In this document: positions 57,062-64,000 of the stretch, piece by piece
Numbering within the stretch: position 1 is the first letter of the stretch
Layout of the letters: each line of letters begins with the position of its first letter
Position numbers and translations under genes: made by a program
The notes under the pieces: model-generated
The model's database searches: none
Told to the model about the DNA's origin: nothing
The model's input: only the letters and a program-made list of their open reading frames with translations
From: Verrucomicrobiota bacterium
GTDB lineage: Bacteria; Verrucomicrobiota; Verrucomicrobiia; Limisphaerales; J093
Direction: 5' to 3'
NCBI GenBank assembly: GCA_016716505.1
Contig: JADJWF010000004.1
Location: 124,001-188,000 of the forward strand
Length of the DNA: 64,000 nt

Positions 57062-59689
57062 ATGGAGTTCAATGCGGCAGAGCTTCACGTGCGGGCGGAG
57101 ATCGAACGCCTGGGGCCGCTCGCGGCTTTTCGGGCGTTGATCGCCGCCAACGACGCCCTGACGAAGTCCCCGGATCTCGACTGTGGCCGGCGCGTGGTGA
57201 CGGAGCGGACCGCGATTTACACGGAACTGGTCCGCCACTGGGTCATTCGCCATCTCGAGGCGACCGGCTACGACCGGCCCGTGGCACTGGTTGCGCTCGG
57301 CGGCACAGGGCGCGGGGAAATGGCGCCGTACTCGGACACGGACTTTGGTCTCCTTCTCGAGGACGATCCGGAGAACAACCCATTGGTGGAACGTCTGCGG
57401 GCGGACCTGCGCGGCCCCCGGTTCCGGGAGGAATACGGCTTTGATGTCAAGGTCCAGCCCTTCTGTCCGGACTATCTGCGCATGTTCGACATGCCGCAGG
57501 TGAACAGTTTCCTCGACCTGCGCGCGTTGTATGACCCGTCGCACCTCACCGAGCAATACCGGGAGCGCTTGCGAGCCACGGTGGACCGGTTCCAGCACTT
57601 TTTGCACGTGCGGCAGTTTTGGGAGCGACACTGGGAGAAGGCGGCCGGGCAGTGCGAGCAGCTCACCGCCTTCGACATCAAGAACGACGGCGCCCGAGTC
57701 TTCCTGGCGGCGATCTGGGTGCTCGCCGGCGAGCACTTCGTCCACAGCCACGAAATCTACGCCCGTCATGTCAGGCCGCAGGAACTCGCCGCGTTTGACT
57801 TCATCCTGCGCGTGCGTTCCTACCTCCACGTCCGCCGGGGCCCCATGCCCGACCCCGGCAACGGAACGCATCCGCAGGACCAGCTCGGCTTCGAGGATTT
57901 TCGCGACTTCGGCGAATGGCTGGGCCTGTCGGCTTCGGAAACGGAGCGGTTCGAGTTCGGCAACACCGTCCGCGCCCGCCTGCTGGCGGCCCGTCGGCGG
58001 GTGGCGTGTTTTGCGCGCGGCGTGATCGCCGGCGAACTCGAGCGGGGCCGCCGCGTCAGCCCGGGAAGCCGGATTGTCTTCGGCTTGGGCGGCCTGCGGG
58101 ACGATGGCTTCGATCCGGACGCGCCCGCGTTGGAGAAGAGCCGCGCGGCGCTGCGCCTCCTGGCGTGCCATCAGCGCCACGGAGTGCCGATTGACCCGCA
58201 CGCGCTGCAGGTGACGTTTCGCGACGCGGGCGAATGGCTGACCCTGGTGCCGGAGCTGTCCGCCCTGTTCTACGAAACGGAAGGCAGTCTGGCGGCGGCG
58301 ATGGATTCACTCGCGCAGATTGACGGCGCCCAAGCCCGCCTGTTCCCCGGCTACGACCGGTTTGAGGCGTCCTTCGACCGACGGGTGATGGAGGAAAAGG
58401 CGGTGCTCCGCGGGGTGTTGGAGCGCCGAAAGCTCCGCGTGCTCGAGGAGTATGTGCAGAGCGGGCGCGAACAGTTCAAAAAAGCACTGACCCCGGAAGC
58501 CGTCTCCCGGCTGACGAACTTGAATGAAGGAGTCTCGGTTCAAATCGAGGCCGCGCAACTGGATGCCGAGGCGCTGGCGGCCATCCGTCTGGCGTTGCAC
58601 ACCAAACGTCTGCCGGTGACCGCCGAGGATGAAGCCACCCGTCAGGACCCTGACCGGGAGCTGTTTGAACGCGCGGCCAGCGGCCTGTCGGGTGTGCCCC
58701 TGGCGGAGTACTATCAGCCCTACATCACCCTCGCCGGCTTCAAGCCGGAGACCATCCGGCTGACCGAGTTCCTGGTGGAGCATCGGCGCGCGTTTGCCGA
58801 CCACGCACAGGGCCGGCTCCTGGATGACGAGGAGGTCGAGGCCTTCGCCCGATTGTGCGGGTCCGAACTCAGGTTGCGCGCCCTGTTTGTGTTCACGTGC
58901 GCGGACCGGTTCGAGTGGCACAACGCGCGCGAGCGCCCCGCCCGCTGGTTCAACATCACGGAGCTTTACCAGAAGGCGATGCAACGCTTCCGGCCCGCCG
59001 GCGATCCGACCGCCAGCCTCCATTCCGCCGGCTACAGCCGGGAGGAACTGGAGATCCTGCGGGATTTTGGCCCTGCATTTTTTGGCGGCTACTACCGGCA
59101 GTTCACGAATCGGTTTGGCTCCCACCTTTTACGGCTGGCGGACCGCGCGGCGTCCGTTCCGCCGCGCGTCATCCTGCTGCGGGCAGGCGCCGCCACCATC
59201 ATCGGCGTGGCCGCGCGCGACTACCCCGGTCTGGCGGCAACCATCACGGGCGCTCTGCACCACGCCCAGGTGCCGCTGGCCCAGGCGCACCTCTTCTCAG
59301 CGACCTTCACCGGACTGGCCCTGGACTTTTTTCATGTCGCACGGTCGGACCTGCCCCTGCCGGCGAACCTGCCGCGCGTCATCGAGGATGCGATCGTCCG
59401 CCGACTGCACATCGCCGACGAGGACGAAGCGCTGCTCCCGCCGATCCAGGGCATGACTCACTTTGCCCTCTGGCGACCGGGCATCTATCGCCTCCAGTTC
59501 GACGCGCGCCAGGATCCCCCGGGCCTCGTGTACGCCGTGGCTTACAGGGTCTTCCGGTATCTGCGCGGCAACATCTTCGGCCTCACAGCCGAGGCCACCC
59601 GCTCGGGGGCCAGCGTCACCATCTTCCACAGCCTGCCGGCGGATCTGCCGCCGGCGGTGGCTGCAGACATCGTGCGTGAGCGGTTCTGA
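57062..59689 (+). CDS. glnD: GlnD-like [protein-PII] uridylyltransferase homologue, HD dyad not seen
   Basis: Homologue of the bifunctional enzyme that uridylylates and deuridylylates PII in response to glutamine, 875 residues. The nucleotidyltransferase motif is clear at about 80-98 (GGTGRGEMAPYSDTDFGLL, with the Asp-x-Asp pair). The helical region and the HD-domain-like tail (FLVEHRRAFADHAQGRLLDDEEVEAFARL...FVFTCADRFEW) can be followed, but the His and HD residues that should precede it are not present. Two ACT-like domains close the protein (about 700-775 and 800-865), including GVAARDYPGLAATITGAL. It could transfer UMP without the removing activity. ATG 57062 is chosen; no clear ribosome site is visible. 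Confidence 0.78.
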   Translation: MEFNAAELHVRAEIERLGPLAAFRALIAANDALTKSPDLDCGRRVVTERTAIYTELVRHWVIRHLEATGYDRPVALVALGGTGRGEMAPYSDTDFGLLLEDDPENNPLVERLRADLRGPRFREEYGFDVKVQPFCPDYLRMFDMPQVNSFLDLRALYDPSHLTEQYRERLRATVDRFQHFLHVRQFWERHWEKAAGQCEQLTAFDIKNDGARVFLAAIWVLAGEHFVHSHEIYARHVRPQELAAFDFILRVRSYLHVRRGPMPDPGNGTHPQDQLGFEDFRDFGEWLGLSASETERFEFGNTVRARLLAARRRVACFARGVIAGELERGRRVSPGSRIVFGLGGLRDDGFDPDAPALEKSRAALRLLACHQRHGVPIDPHALQVTFRDAGEWLTLVPELSALFYETEGSLAAAMDSLAQIDGAQARLFPGYDRFEASFDRRVMEEKAVLRGVLERRKLRVLEEYVQSGREQFKKALTPEAVSRLTNLNEGVSVQIEAAQLDAEALAAIRLALHTKRLPVTAEDEATRQDPDRELFERAASGLSGVPLAEYYQPYITLAGFKPETIRLTEFLVEHRRAFADHAQGRLLDDEEVEAFARLCGSELRLRALFVFTCADRFEWHNARERPARWFNITELYQKAMQRFRPAGDPTASLHSAGYSREELEILRDFGPAFFGGYYRQFTNRFGSHLLRLADRAASVPPRVILLRAGAATIIGVAARDYPGLAATITGALHHAQVPLAQAHLFSATFTGLALDFFHVARSDLPLPANLPRVIEDAIVRRLHIADEDEALLPPIQGMTHFALWRPGIYRLQFDARQDPPGLVYAVAYRVFRYLRGNIFGLTAEATRSGASVTIFHSLPADLPPAVAADIVRERF

Positions 59690-59851
59690 ACCCGGCTTGC
59701 GGGACGCCTCGCAGCCTTGGGAAGCCGCACTGGGCAGCGCCACCAATCCGGAGGTAAGGAGCGCGCTCAGCCGGCGCGTCTCGGGATTCGCGGTCCAATC
59801 ACCACCGGAGCGATCTCCGGCGAAACGCGCAGCCCTGGGTCCTCGCCTGCT

Positions 59852-60778
59852 TCAACCTTTTTTCGGCCGAAAGCCCGGCGGCAGGCCGCTGGCCGGTTCC
59901 TCCGGACTGGCCGGCGCAGAATTGCCTGGCGGCTGGTAGTCTTCCGGGAGACCGAGTTTCTCGCGGGCCTTGCGGGCCGCCGCGGTCTGGGGGAATTCGT
60001 TCACGATCCGGTGCATCCATTCGTCCATCTTGGCTTCCTGGTTGAGCCGGGCGTAAAGATTGCACAGGTGGATGGCGGACCAGCCCCATCGCTCTGGATC
60101 GAAGCGGGTCTTGAGGATTTCCTCGTACTCCAGCGCGGCCGCCAGCGGGTTGTTGAGGTCTTTCTCGTAGATCTCCGCGATGCGGAGGCGGGCGTGGAGC
60201 TCGCGGGGATTGCGCGCCACGTAGTCGCGCAGCAGACGGACGGCCTCCAGATGATCGCCGTTCGCCCACGTCTGCTCGGCCTGCTCATAGAGCGGATCGC
60301 CGATGCCCTTGCCCTCCTCGTTGTACATGAACTGGTGGGTCCGAACCGCGGCGTAGTGCGAGATGTCCCGGGCCAGCAGCAGCGCCAGTCCCAGCACGCC
60401 CGCAAACGCGAGCGCGGCGTCCAAACCCAGTGAACTGCGGGCGGGCTTCGCCGCTGGCGCAGGGGCGGTCGTTGTGGATTGTCCGCCGGCCGGTGCATTC
60501 GTTTCCGTCATCGCGGCCGGCGCGTTGGTCGCGCTGGCGACGGCGCCGGCGGGCGCCTCTGCGGCGTCGTTGGTCCCGCCGTCGGCTCGCGGGTCGGTCG
60601 CGCCATTGGGGACGGCTTCCGCCGCCGGGGCCTCGACGTTGGCAGGCGCCAGCAAGGAGTCGAAACGCTGCGCGCTCGCGTCCATGCGCGCGGAGAATCC
60701 GTGGGCAAACCGCAAACCGAAAAAGACGGCCAGGGTTGCGCAGATGACGTACAGCACAATTTTCAGGCCGAGTTGCAT
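59852..60778 (-). CDS. TPR-repeat membrane protein
   Basis: Protein of 308 residues. An N-terminal hydrophobic segment (KIVLYVICATLAVFFGLRF) and a second at about 130-150 (AALAFAGVLGLALLLA) flank an Ala/Pro/Thr-rich linker of about 85 residues. The C-terminal half carries TPR units (DPLYEQAEQTWANGDHLEAVRLLRDYVARNP, ARLRIAEIYEKDLNNPLAAALEYEEIL, GWSAIHLCNLYARLNQEAKMDEWMHRIV). With two membrane passes the TPR part should face the cytosol. It lies 68 bases after the NupC-type transporter gene on the same strand; the role is unknown. Confidence 0.82.
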   Translation of the reverse strand: MQLGLKIVLYVICATLAVFFGLRFAHGFSARMDASAQRFDSLLAPANVEAPAAEAVPNGATDPRADGGTNDAAEAPAGAVASATNAPAAMTETNAPAGGQSTTTAPAPAAKPARSSLGLDAALAFAGVLGLALLLARDISHYAAVRTHQFMYNEEGKGIGDPLYEQAEQTWANGDHLEAVRLLRDYVARNPRELHARLRIAEIYEKDLNNPLAAALEYEEILKTRFDPERWGWSAIHLCNLYARLNQEAKMDEWMHRIVNEFPQTAAARKAREKLGLPEDYQPPGNSAPASPEEPASGLPPGFRPKKG

Positions 60779-60846
60779 CGTCGCGGGCGTAGGGTAGTTG
60801 CGGACGACAGGCAGGCCAAGCCTTTTGGCCGGCCAGCCACACGGGC

Positions 60847-62145
60847 TCACGTCAGCACGCCGACCACGCAGGTGGTCAGATACGCGGCCAGGAGACCACC
60901 GATCATGGCGCGCAGGCCGAACCGCGCCAGATCGGCCCGGCGTTCCGGAACCAGTGAGCCGATGCCACCGACTTGGATGGCGACGCTCGCAAAGTTCGCG
61001 AAGCCGCACAGCGCGTACGTCCCGAGCACGAAGCTGCGCGGTGCCAGCGCTTCGGCTGATTCGGTCAGCGTCAGGTAACCGAAGAACTCGTTGAGAACGA
61101 TTCGCTCCCCCAGCGCCTGCCCGATCTTCACGCAATCGCTCCACGGCACTCCCATCAGCCAGGCAAACGGGGCGTTCACCCAGCCGAAAAGCATCTGCAG
61201 GGTCACTGGCGCGAAGCTCTGGTGTCCCATGCCGCGCGCGCGGGCGAGCACTTCCTGCGGCCAGGTGAGGACATGATTGGCCAGCGCCACCACCGCCACG
61301 AAGGCGATCAACATGGCGACCACGTTGAGGGCGAGCATCATTCCCTCGCTGACGCCCCGGCAGAGGGCGTCCACGCTGTTCGTCGTGGACCGCGGTGGAT
61401 CCACTGGCGCACGGCCGGCCGTTTCGCTCGCCTCCGTCTCCGGGAGGAGGATTTTCGCGATCAACAGCGCGGCGGGGGCGTTCATGACCGAGGCGGTCAA
61501 CAGGTGGCCGGCCATGTCCGGGTAACCAGCGTCGGCGCACAGCTTGGAATAGATCGCGGCCACGCCGCCCGCGATCGTGGCCATGCCGCCCGTCATTACG
61601 CACAGCAGCTCGCTGCGGGTCATGCGCGGCAGATAGGGCTTGATGAGCAGGGGCGCCTCGGTCTGGCCCATGAAGATGTTCGCCGCGGCGGAGAGGGTCT
61701 CGCTGCCGCTGGTGCCCATCGCTTGGCGCATGACCCACGCGATCGCGTGAACCACCCGTTGCAGCACGCCCCAGTGATACAGCAACGACGACAGCGCGGA
61801 GACGAGGATGATCGTGCTCGTCAGCAGGATCGCGAGCACGAGGGGCCGCTCCGGAAAGACCCGCGCCATCGGGCTGTCGAGCGCCAACGGACCAAAGACG
61901 AATTCGCTGCCCTGGCCGGCGAACCGGACCAGTCCCGTAATGGCCTGGTTGGCCAGTTCAAACACATGCCGGCCGGTGGCCGTCTTGAGGAGCAACAGCG
62001 CGAGGCCCGCCTGCAATCCCAGTCCCCACAGCACGGCGCGCCAAGGAAATAGGCGTCGCTTTTCCGACATCGCCCACGCGAGCGCCAGAAAGACCACCAA
62101 CCCGAGGAGGCTCGTCAGTTGCAGCACGGCGCCAACGGTAGGCAC
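60847..62145 (-). CDS. Concentrative nucleoside transporter (NupC/CNT family)
   Basis: Cation-coupled nucleoside importer of the inner membrane, 432 residues, about ten helices. Family segments: MGTSGSETLSAAANIFMGQTEAPLLIKPYL, MTGGMATIAGGVAAIYS, LTASVMNAPAALLIAKILLPE and the late ALCGFANFASVAIQVGGIGSLVPER. The substrate-binding GQTEAP and the SxxNAP-type motif are intact. It starts at GTG 62145. It may form an operon with the downstream TPR gene. Confidence 0.93.
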   Translation of the reverse strand: MPTVGAVLQLTSLLGLVVFLALAWAMSEKRRLFPWRAVLWGLGLQAGLALLLLKTATGRHVFELANQAITGLVRFAGQGSEFVFGPLALDSPMARVFPERPLVLAILLTSTIILVSALSSLLYHWGVLQRVVHAIAWVMRQAMGTSGSETLSAAANIFMGQTEAPLLIKPYLPRMTRSELLCVMTGGMATIAGGVAAIYSKLCADAGYPDMAGHLLTASVMNAPAALLIAKILLPETEASETAGRAPVDPPRSTTNSVDALCRGVSEGMMLALNVVAMLIAFVAVVALANHVLTWPQEVLARARGMGHQSFAPVTLQMLFGWVNAPFAWLMGVPWSDCVKIGQALGERIVLNEFFGYLTLTESAEALAPRSFVLGTYALCGFANFASVAIQVGGIGSLVPERRADLARFGLRAMIGGLLAAYLTTCVVGVLT

Positions 62146-62221
62146 TCACCGGCAGGGGCGACAAGCCGCGGATGACCGCGCATGAGTCCACGCGCCGGGG
62201 CGGGTTTTCCTTCCGGCCGGT

Positions 62222-62677
62222 TCAGCGCCGCTTGAGCGTCTTCATGGTCGCCCGTTTCAGCTCCCGATCCGCTTCGCGCTGCTTGAGGTCCTCGCGCTTG
62301 TCGTAGTCCTGCTTGCCCCGGCCGACCGCCAACATCAGTTTGACCCGCCCGTGGTTCCAATACAGCGCCAGCGGCACCAGCGCGTGCCCCTTGGCCGCGG
62401 CCAGCGCCGCCAGCCGCTCGATCTCTTTCCGATGCAGGAGGAGCTTGCGGGGCGCCTTGGGCTGGTGGTTGAACCGATTGCCTTGGGTGTACTCGTCAAT
62501 GTGGGCGTTGTAGAGGAACGCCTCGCCATTCTCCACGCGCGCGAAAGCGTCCGCAATCTGCGCGCGGCCGGCGCGCAACGACTTCACCTCGGTGCCGCGG
62601 AGGACGATGCCCGCCTCCACGGTCTCCAGGATGTGGTAGTCGCGGCGCGCCTTGGCGTTGGTGACGATGTCCGCCAT
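62222..62677 (-). CDS. smpB: SsrA-binding protein SmpB
   Basis: Partner of tmRNA in rescue of stalled ribosomes, 151 residues, normal length. Conserved parts: NAKARRDYHILETVEAGIVLRGTEVKSLRAGRAQIADAF, ENGEAFLYNAHIDEYTQGN, HQPKAPRKLLLHRKEI and the basic C-terminal tail (KREDLKQREADRELKRATMK). ATG 62677 matches the family start. The tmRNA gene was not found in the window. It follows rpoZ by 57 bases. Confidence 0.96.
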   Translation of the reverse strand: MADIVTNAKARRDYHILETVEAGIVLRGTEVKSLRAGRAQIADAFARVENGEAFLYNAHIDEYTQGNRFNHQPKAPRKLLLHRKEIERLAALAAAKGHALVPLALYWNHGRVKLMLAVGRGKQDYDKREDLKQREADRELKRATMKTLKRR

Positions 62678-62734
62678 GAATGAAAACAGCCAGAAGGTGG
62701 CCCTTCTGGCTGGCGGAGGCAATGATCGCCCGCG

Positions 62735-62986
62735 TCAGGAGCGCTTCCGTTTCCCGGCGATCGGCTCGGCCGAGGCCTCGGGCAGCAGCTCGTAGGTCAG
62801 TTTCCCTTCGACCACCTCGGTCAACGCCAGGTCGGCCAGGCCGAGATTGCCGGGATTGACCACCAGCGGCCGATTGCTGGCGGAACCGCCGGCGTTCAAC
62901 TGGCGGACGCGCCGCGAAATCAGATTCACGAGGATGTTGGGGTTGCCCACCTTCTCGAGGGCCTTCCGGCACAGTTCAGCGTTCAC
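62735..62986 (-). CDS. rpoZ: RNA polymerase omega subunit
   Basis: Small subunit that helps assemble RNA polymerase, 83 residues. The core pattern is NILVNLISRRVRQLNAGG followed by LADLALTEVVEGKLTYELL, the Rpb6/omega fold. GTG 62986 is the start, supported by AAGGAG at 62995-63000. It precedes smpB on the same strand. Confidence 0.87.
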   Translation of the reverse strand: MNAELCRKALEKVGNPNILVNLISRRVRQLNAGGSASNRPLVVNPGNLGLADLALTEVVEGKLTYELLPEASAEPIAGKRKRS

Positions 62987-62994
62987 GGTATCGT

Positions 62995-63000
62995 CTCCTT
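62995..63000 (-). promoter_or_regulatory. Ribosome binding site of rpoZ
   Basis: AAGGAG on the minus strand, 8 bases before GTG 62986. It decides for the GTG start. Confidence 0.6.
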
Positions 63001-63329
63001 CTACAGTTCAACGGGGCCGGGAAGATAGGCTTCCGGCCCCTCCCGGCAACTGAAAAACAAGGCCCGACGACCCCCCAATCGGCCGACAAGGCGCTGCGGG
63101 GGACAGAGGCAGCCGGCGAGGTCCTGGCCGGACACGGGCAGACCGGTCGAAGGCCGAGGGAAAAGGCCGGACGGGCCGGGCGGGGGCAAGGCGTTCAGCG
63201 GGGCGCGCTTAACGGAGGGCGGTGGCTGGCGCCGGCAGAGCCAACACGCCCAGATGCGCGGCAGCCGCGCGGTCGCCTCCCACCCGATCCTGCCGACTCG
63301 CGACGCACGAGCCGTTCGGGCCAGCCCCG
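63001..63329 (-). other. Intergenic region with a hairpin upstream of rpoZ
   Basis: About 330 bases between the sigma-54 activator stop and rpoZ. GGGGCCGGGAAG at 63013-63024 pairs with CTTCCGGCCCC at 63030-63040 with one bulged base and a five-base loop; it has no T tract, so it is more likely a leader structure than a terminator. Nothing else was recognised. Confidence 0.4.
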
Positions 63330-64000
63330 CTACCCCACCTGGATTTGCGCCTTGATGTCGAATCGCTCGAGGCGCTTGCGCAGCGTGGCCCGGGTCATGC
63401 CCAGCAGCTTCGCTGCCTGCAACTGATTGCCCTTGGTTTCCCGCAAGGCCCGAACCACCAGTTCTCGTTCCACCGTCGGAAGGATCCGGTTCTTCGGGTC
63501 CCGGCGCGCCCAGGCGAATAGCTGATCCACCAGCGCGGCAACCTCCGCTGGCGCCGCTTGCGGCCGGCCGGCCGGCGCTTGATGCGGGGGCGGCTCGGAG
63601 ACCGCTGCGGCCGTTGGCGTCGGCGGAGCCGCGGGGGGAGCCGGCGGAACGGAGGTGGCGGTCGCAATCGCGGGCGGGAGGTTTTCGCGGAGCACCACGT
63701 TGCCCTTGGCCATCACCACCGCCCGTTGAATGGCGTTTTCCAACTCCCGAACGTTGCCGGGCCACGAATAGGCCTCGAGCGCGGCCAGCGCGTCGGGACT
63801 GAGTGACTTGGGTGGCTGCCGTTGCGGCTTGGCGAGCTTCTGCAGGAAGTAATTGACCAGCAGCGGAATGTCCCCAGCACGCTCCCGCAGTGGCGGCAGA
63901 TGCACGCGTACCACGTTCAGCCGGTAGAACAGATCCTCGCGGAAACGGCGTTCGGCCACGGCCCGTTCGAGGGGCTGATTGGTGGCGGCAATGACGCGGA
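63330..64000 (-). CDS. Sigma-54-dependent response regulator/activator, C-terminal part (runs off window)
   Basis: The C-terminal 222 residues of an NtrC-type AAA+ activator; the start lies beyond 64000. The end of the AAA+ domain is visible: RVIAATNQPLE, FREDLFYRLNVVRVHLPPLRER, DIPLLVNYFL, YSWPGNVRELENAIQRAVVM (the sensor II and Arg-finger region). An Ala/Pro-rich linker of about 45 residues follows, then a Fis-type helix-turn-helix (RELVVRALRETKGNQLQAAKLLGMTRATLRKRLERF). The target promoters and the sensory domain are not in view. Confidence 0.93.
   Translation of the reverse strand, partial: RVIAATNQPLERAVAERRFREDLFYRLNVVRVHLPPLRERAGDIPLLVNYFLQKLAKPQRQPPKSLSPDALAALEAYSWPGNVRELENAIQRAVVMAKGNVVLRENLPPAIATATSVPPAPPAAPPTPTAAAVSEPPPHQAPAGRPQAAPAEVAALVDQLFAWARRDPKNRILPTVERELVVRALRETKGNQLQAAKLLGMTRATLRKRLERFDIKAQIQVG

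Noticed and set aside
60847..61738. Extension of the TPR frame upstream of 60778 into the transporter gene
   Set aside because: This part reads the NupC-type gene in the wrong frame; the TPR protein starts at its membrane segment at ATG 60778.

Overview
The window is a GC-rich, gene-dense bacterial chromosome segment. It most resembles the phylum Verrucomicrobiota (Pedosphaera/Limisphaera-like lineages); this is an inference, with no 16S rRNA present. The reasons are the alternative complex III (Act) cluster, a sulfatase beside a POT transporter, exported proteins with LTD, dockerin-like and TSP3-like modules, a C-terminal 'STDL..W..L' domain remnant typical of verrucomicrobial exported proteins, and Gram-negative envelope features (beta-barrel, lipoproteins, RND pump).

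Layout. 1-2.1 kb: a WD40 gene tail and an exported C45-family hydrolase. 2.1-8.3 kb: gyrB and gyrA, separated by a Phd/VapC-type toxin-antitoxin pair with its own promoter and palindrome. 8.5-19.7 kb: a compact, mostly overlapping respiratory operon on the + strand: actABCDEF, a small membrane protein, a CcoN-like protein, ccoO and a further cytochrome c. The CcoN-like protein lacks most heme and copper ligands, which is the most striking feature of the window. 19.7-25.4 kb (- strand): a frameshifted exported TPR protein and uvrA. 25.5-30.2 kb (+): ubiX, a Sua5-type tsaC, ruvC, ruvA, a DUF374 acyltransferase and an alpha/beta hydrolase. 30.2-33.6 kb (-): a gene remnant, a POT transporter and a sulfatase. 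33.8-37 kb (+): an exported protein, an ECF-like sigma factor, a membrane protein in the anti-sigma position, and a PilP/GspC-like protein. 37-45.8 kb (-): an SDR, a site-2 protease with CBS domains, a TMEM14 protein, a beta-barrel protein, an exported coiled-coil protein, and a 1482-residue open frame that joins an RND adaptor to an RND pump. 46-48.6 kb (+): a Pro/Ala-rich tail-anchored protein, trxA, a GspF-like protein and a lipoprotein. 48.7-55.5 kb: a fasciclin protein (-), NDH-2 (+), and a 1412-residue multidomain secreted protein (-). 55.6-59.7 kb (+): cysK and a GlnD-like protein without a visible HD dyad. 59.8-64 kb (-): a TPR membrane protein, a NupC-type transporter, smpB, rpoZ and the C-terminal part of a sigma-54 activator that runs off the window.

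Functionally the window carries the core of an aerobic electron-transport chain (NDH-2 to quinol to ACIII to cytochromes c), DNA topology and repair genes (gyrase, UvrA, RuvAC) and envelope functions. No tRNA, rRNA, CRISPR array, transposase or prophage was seen.
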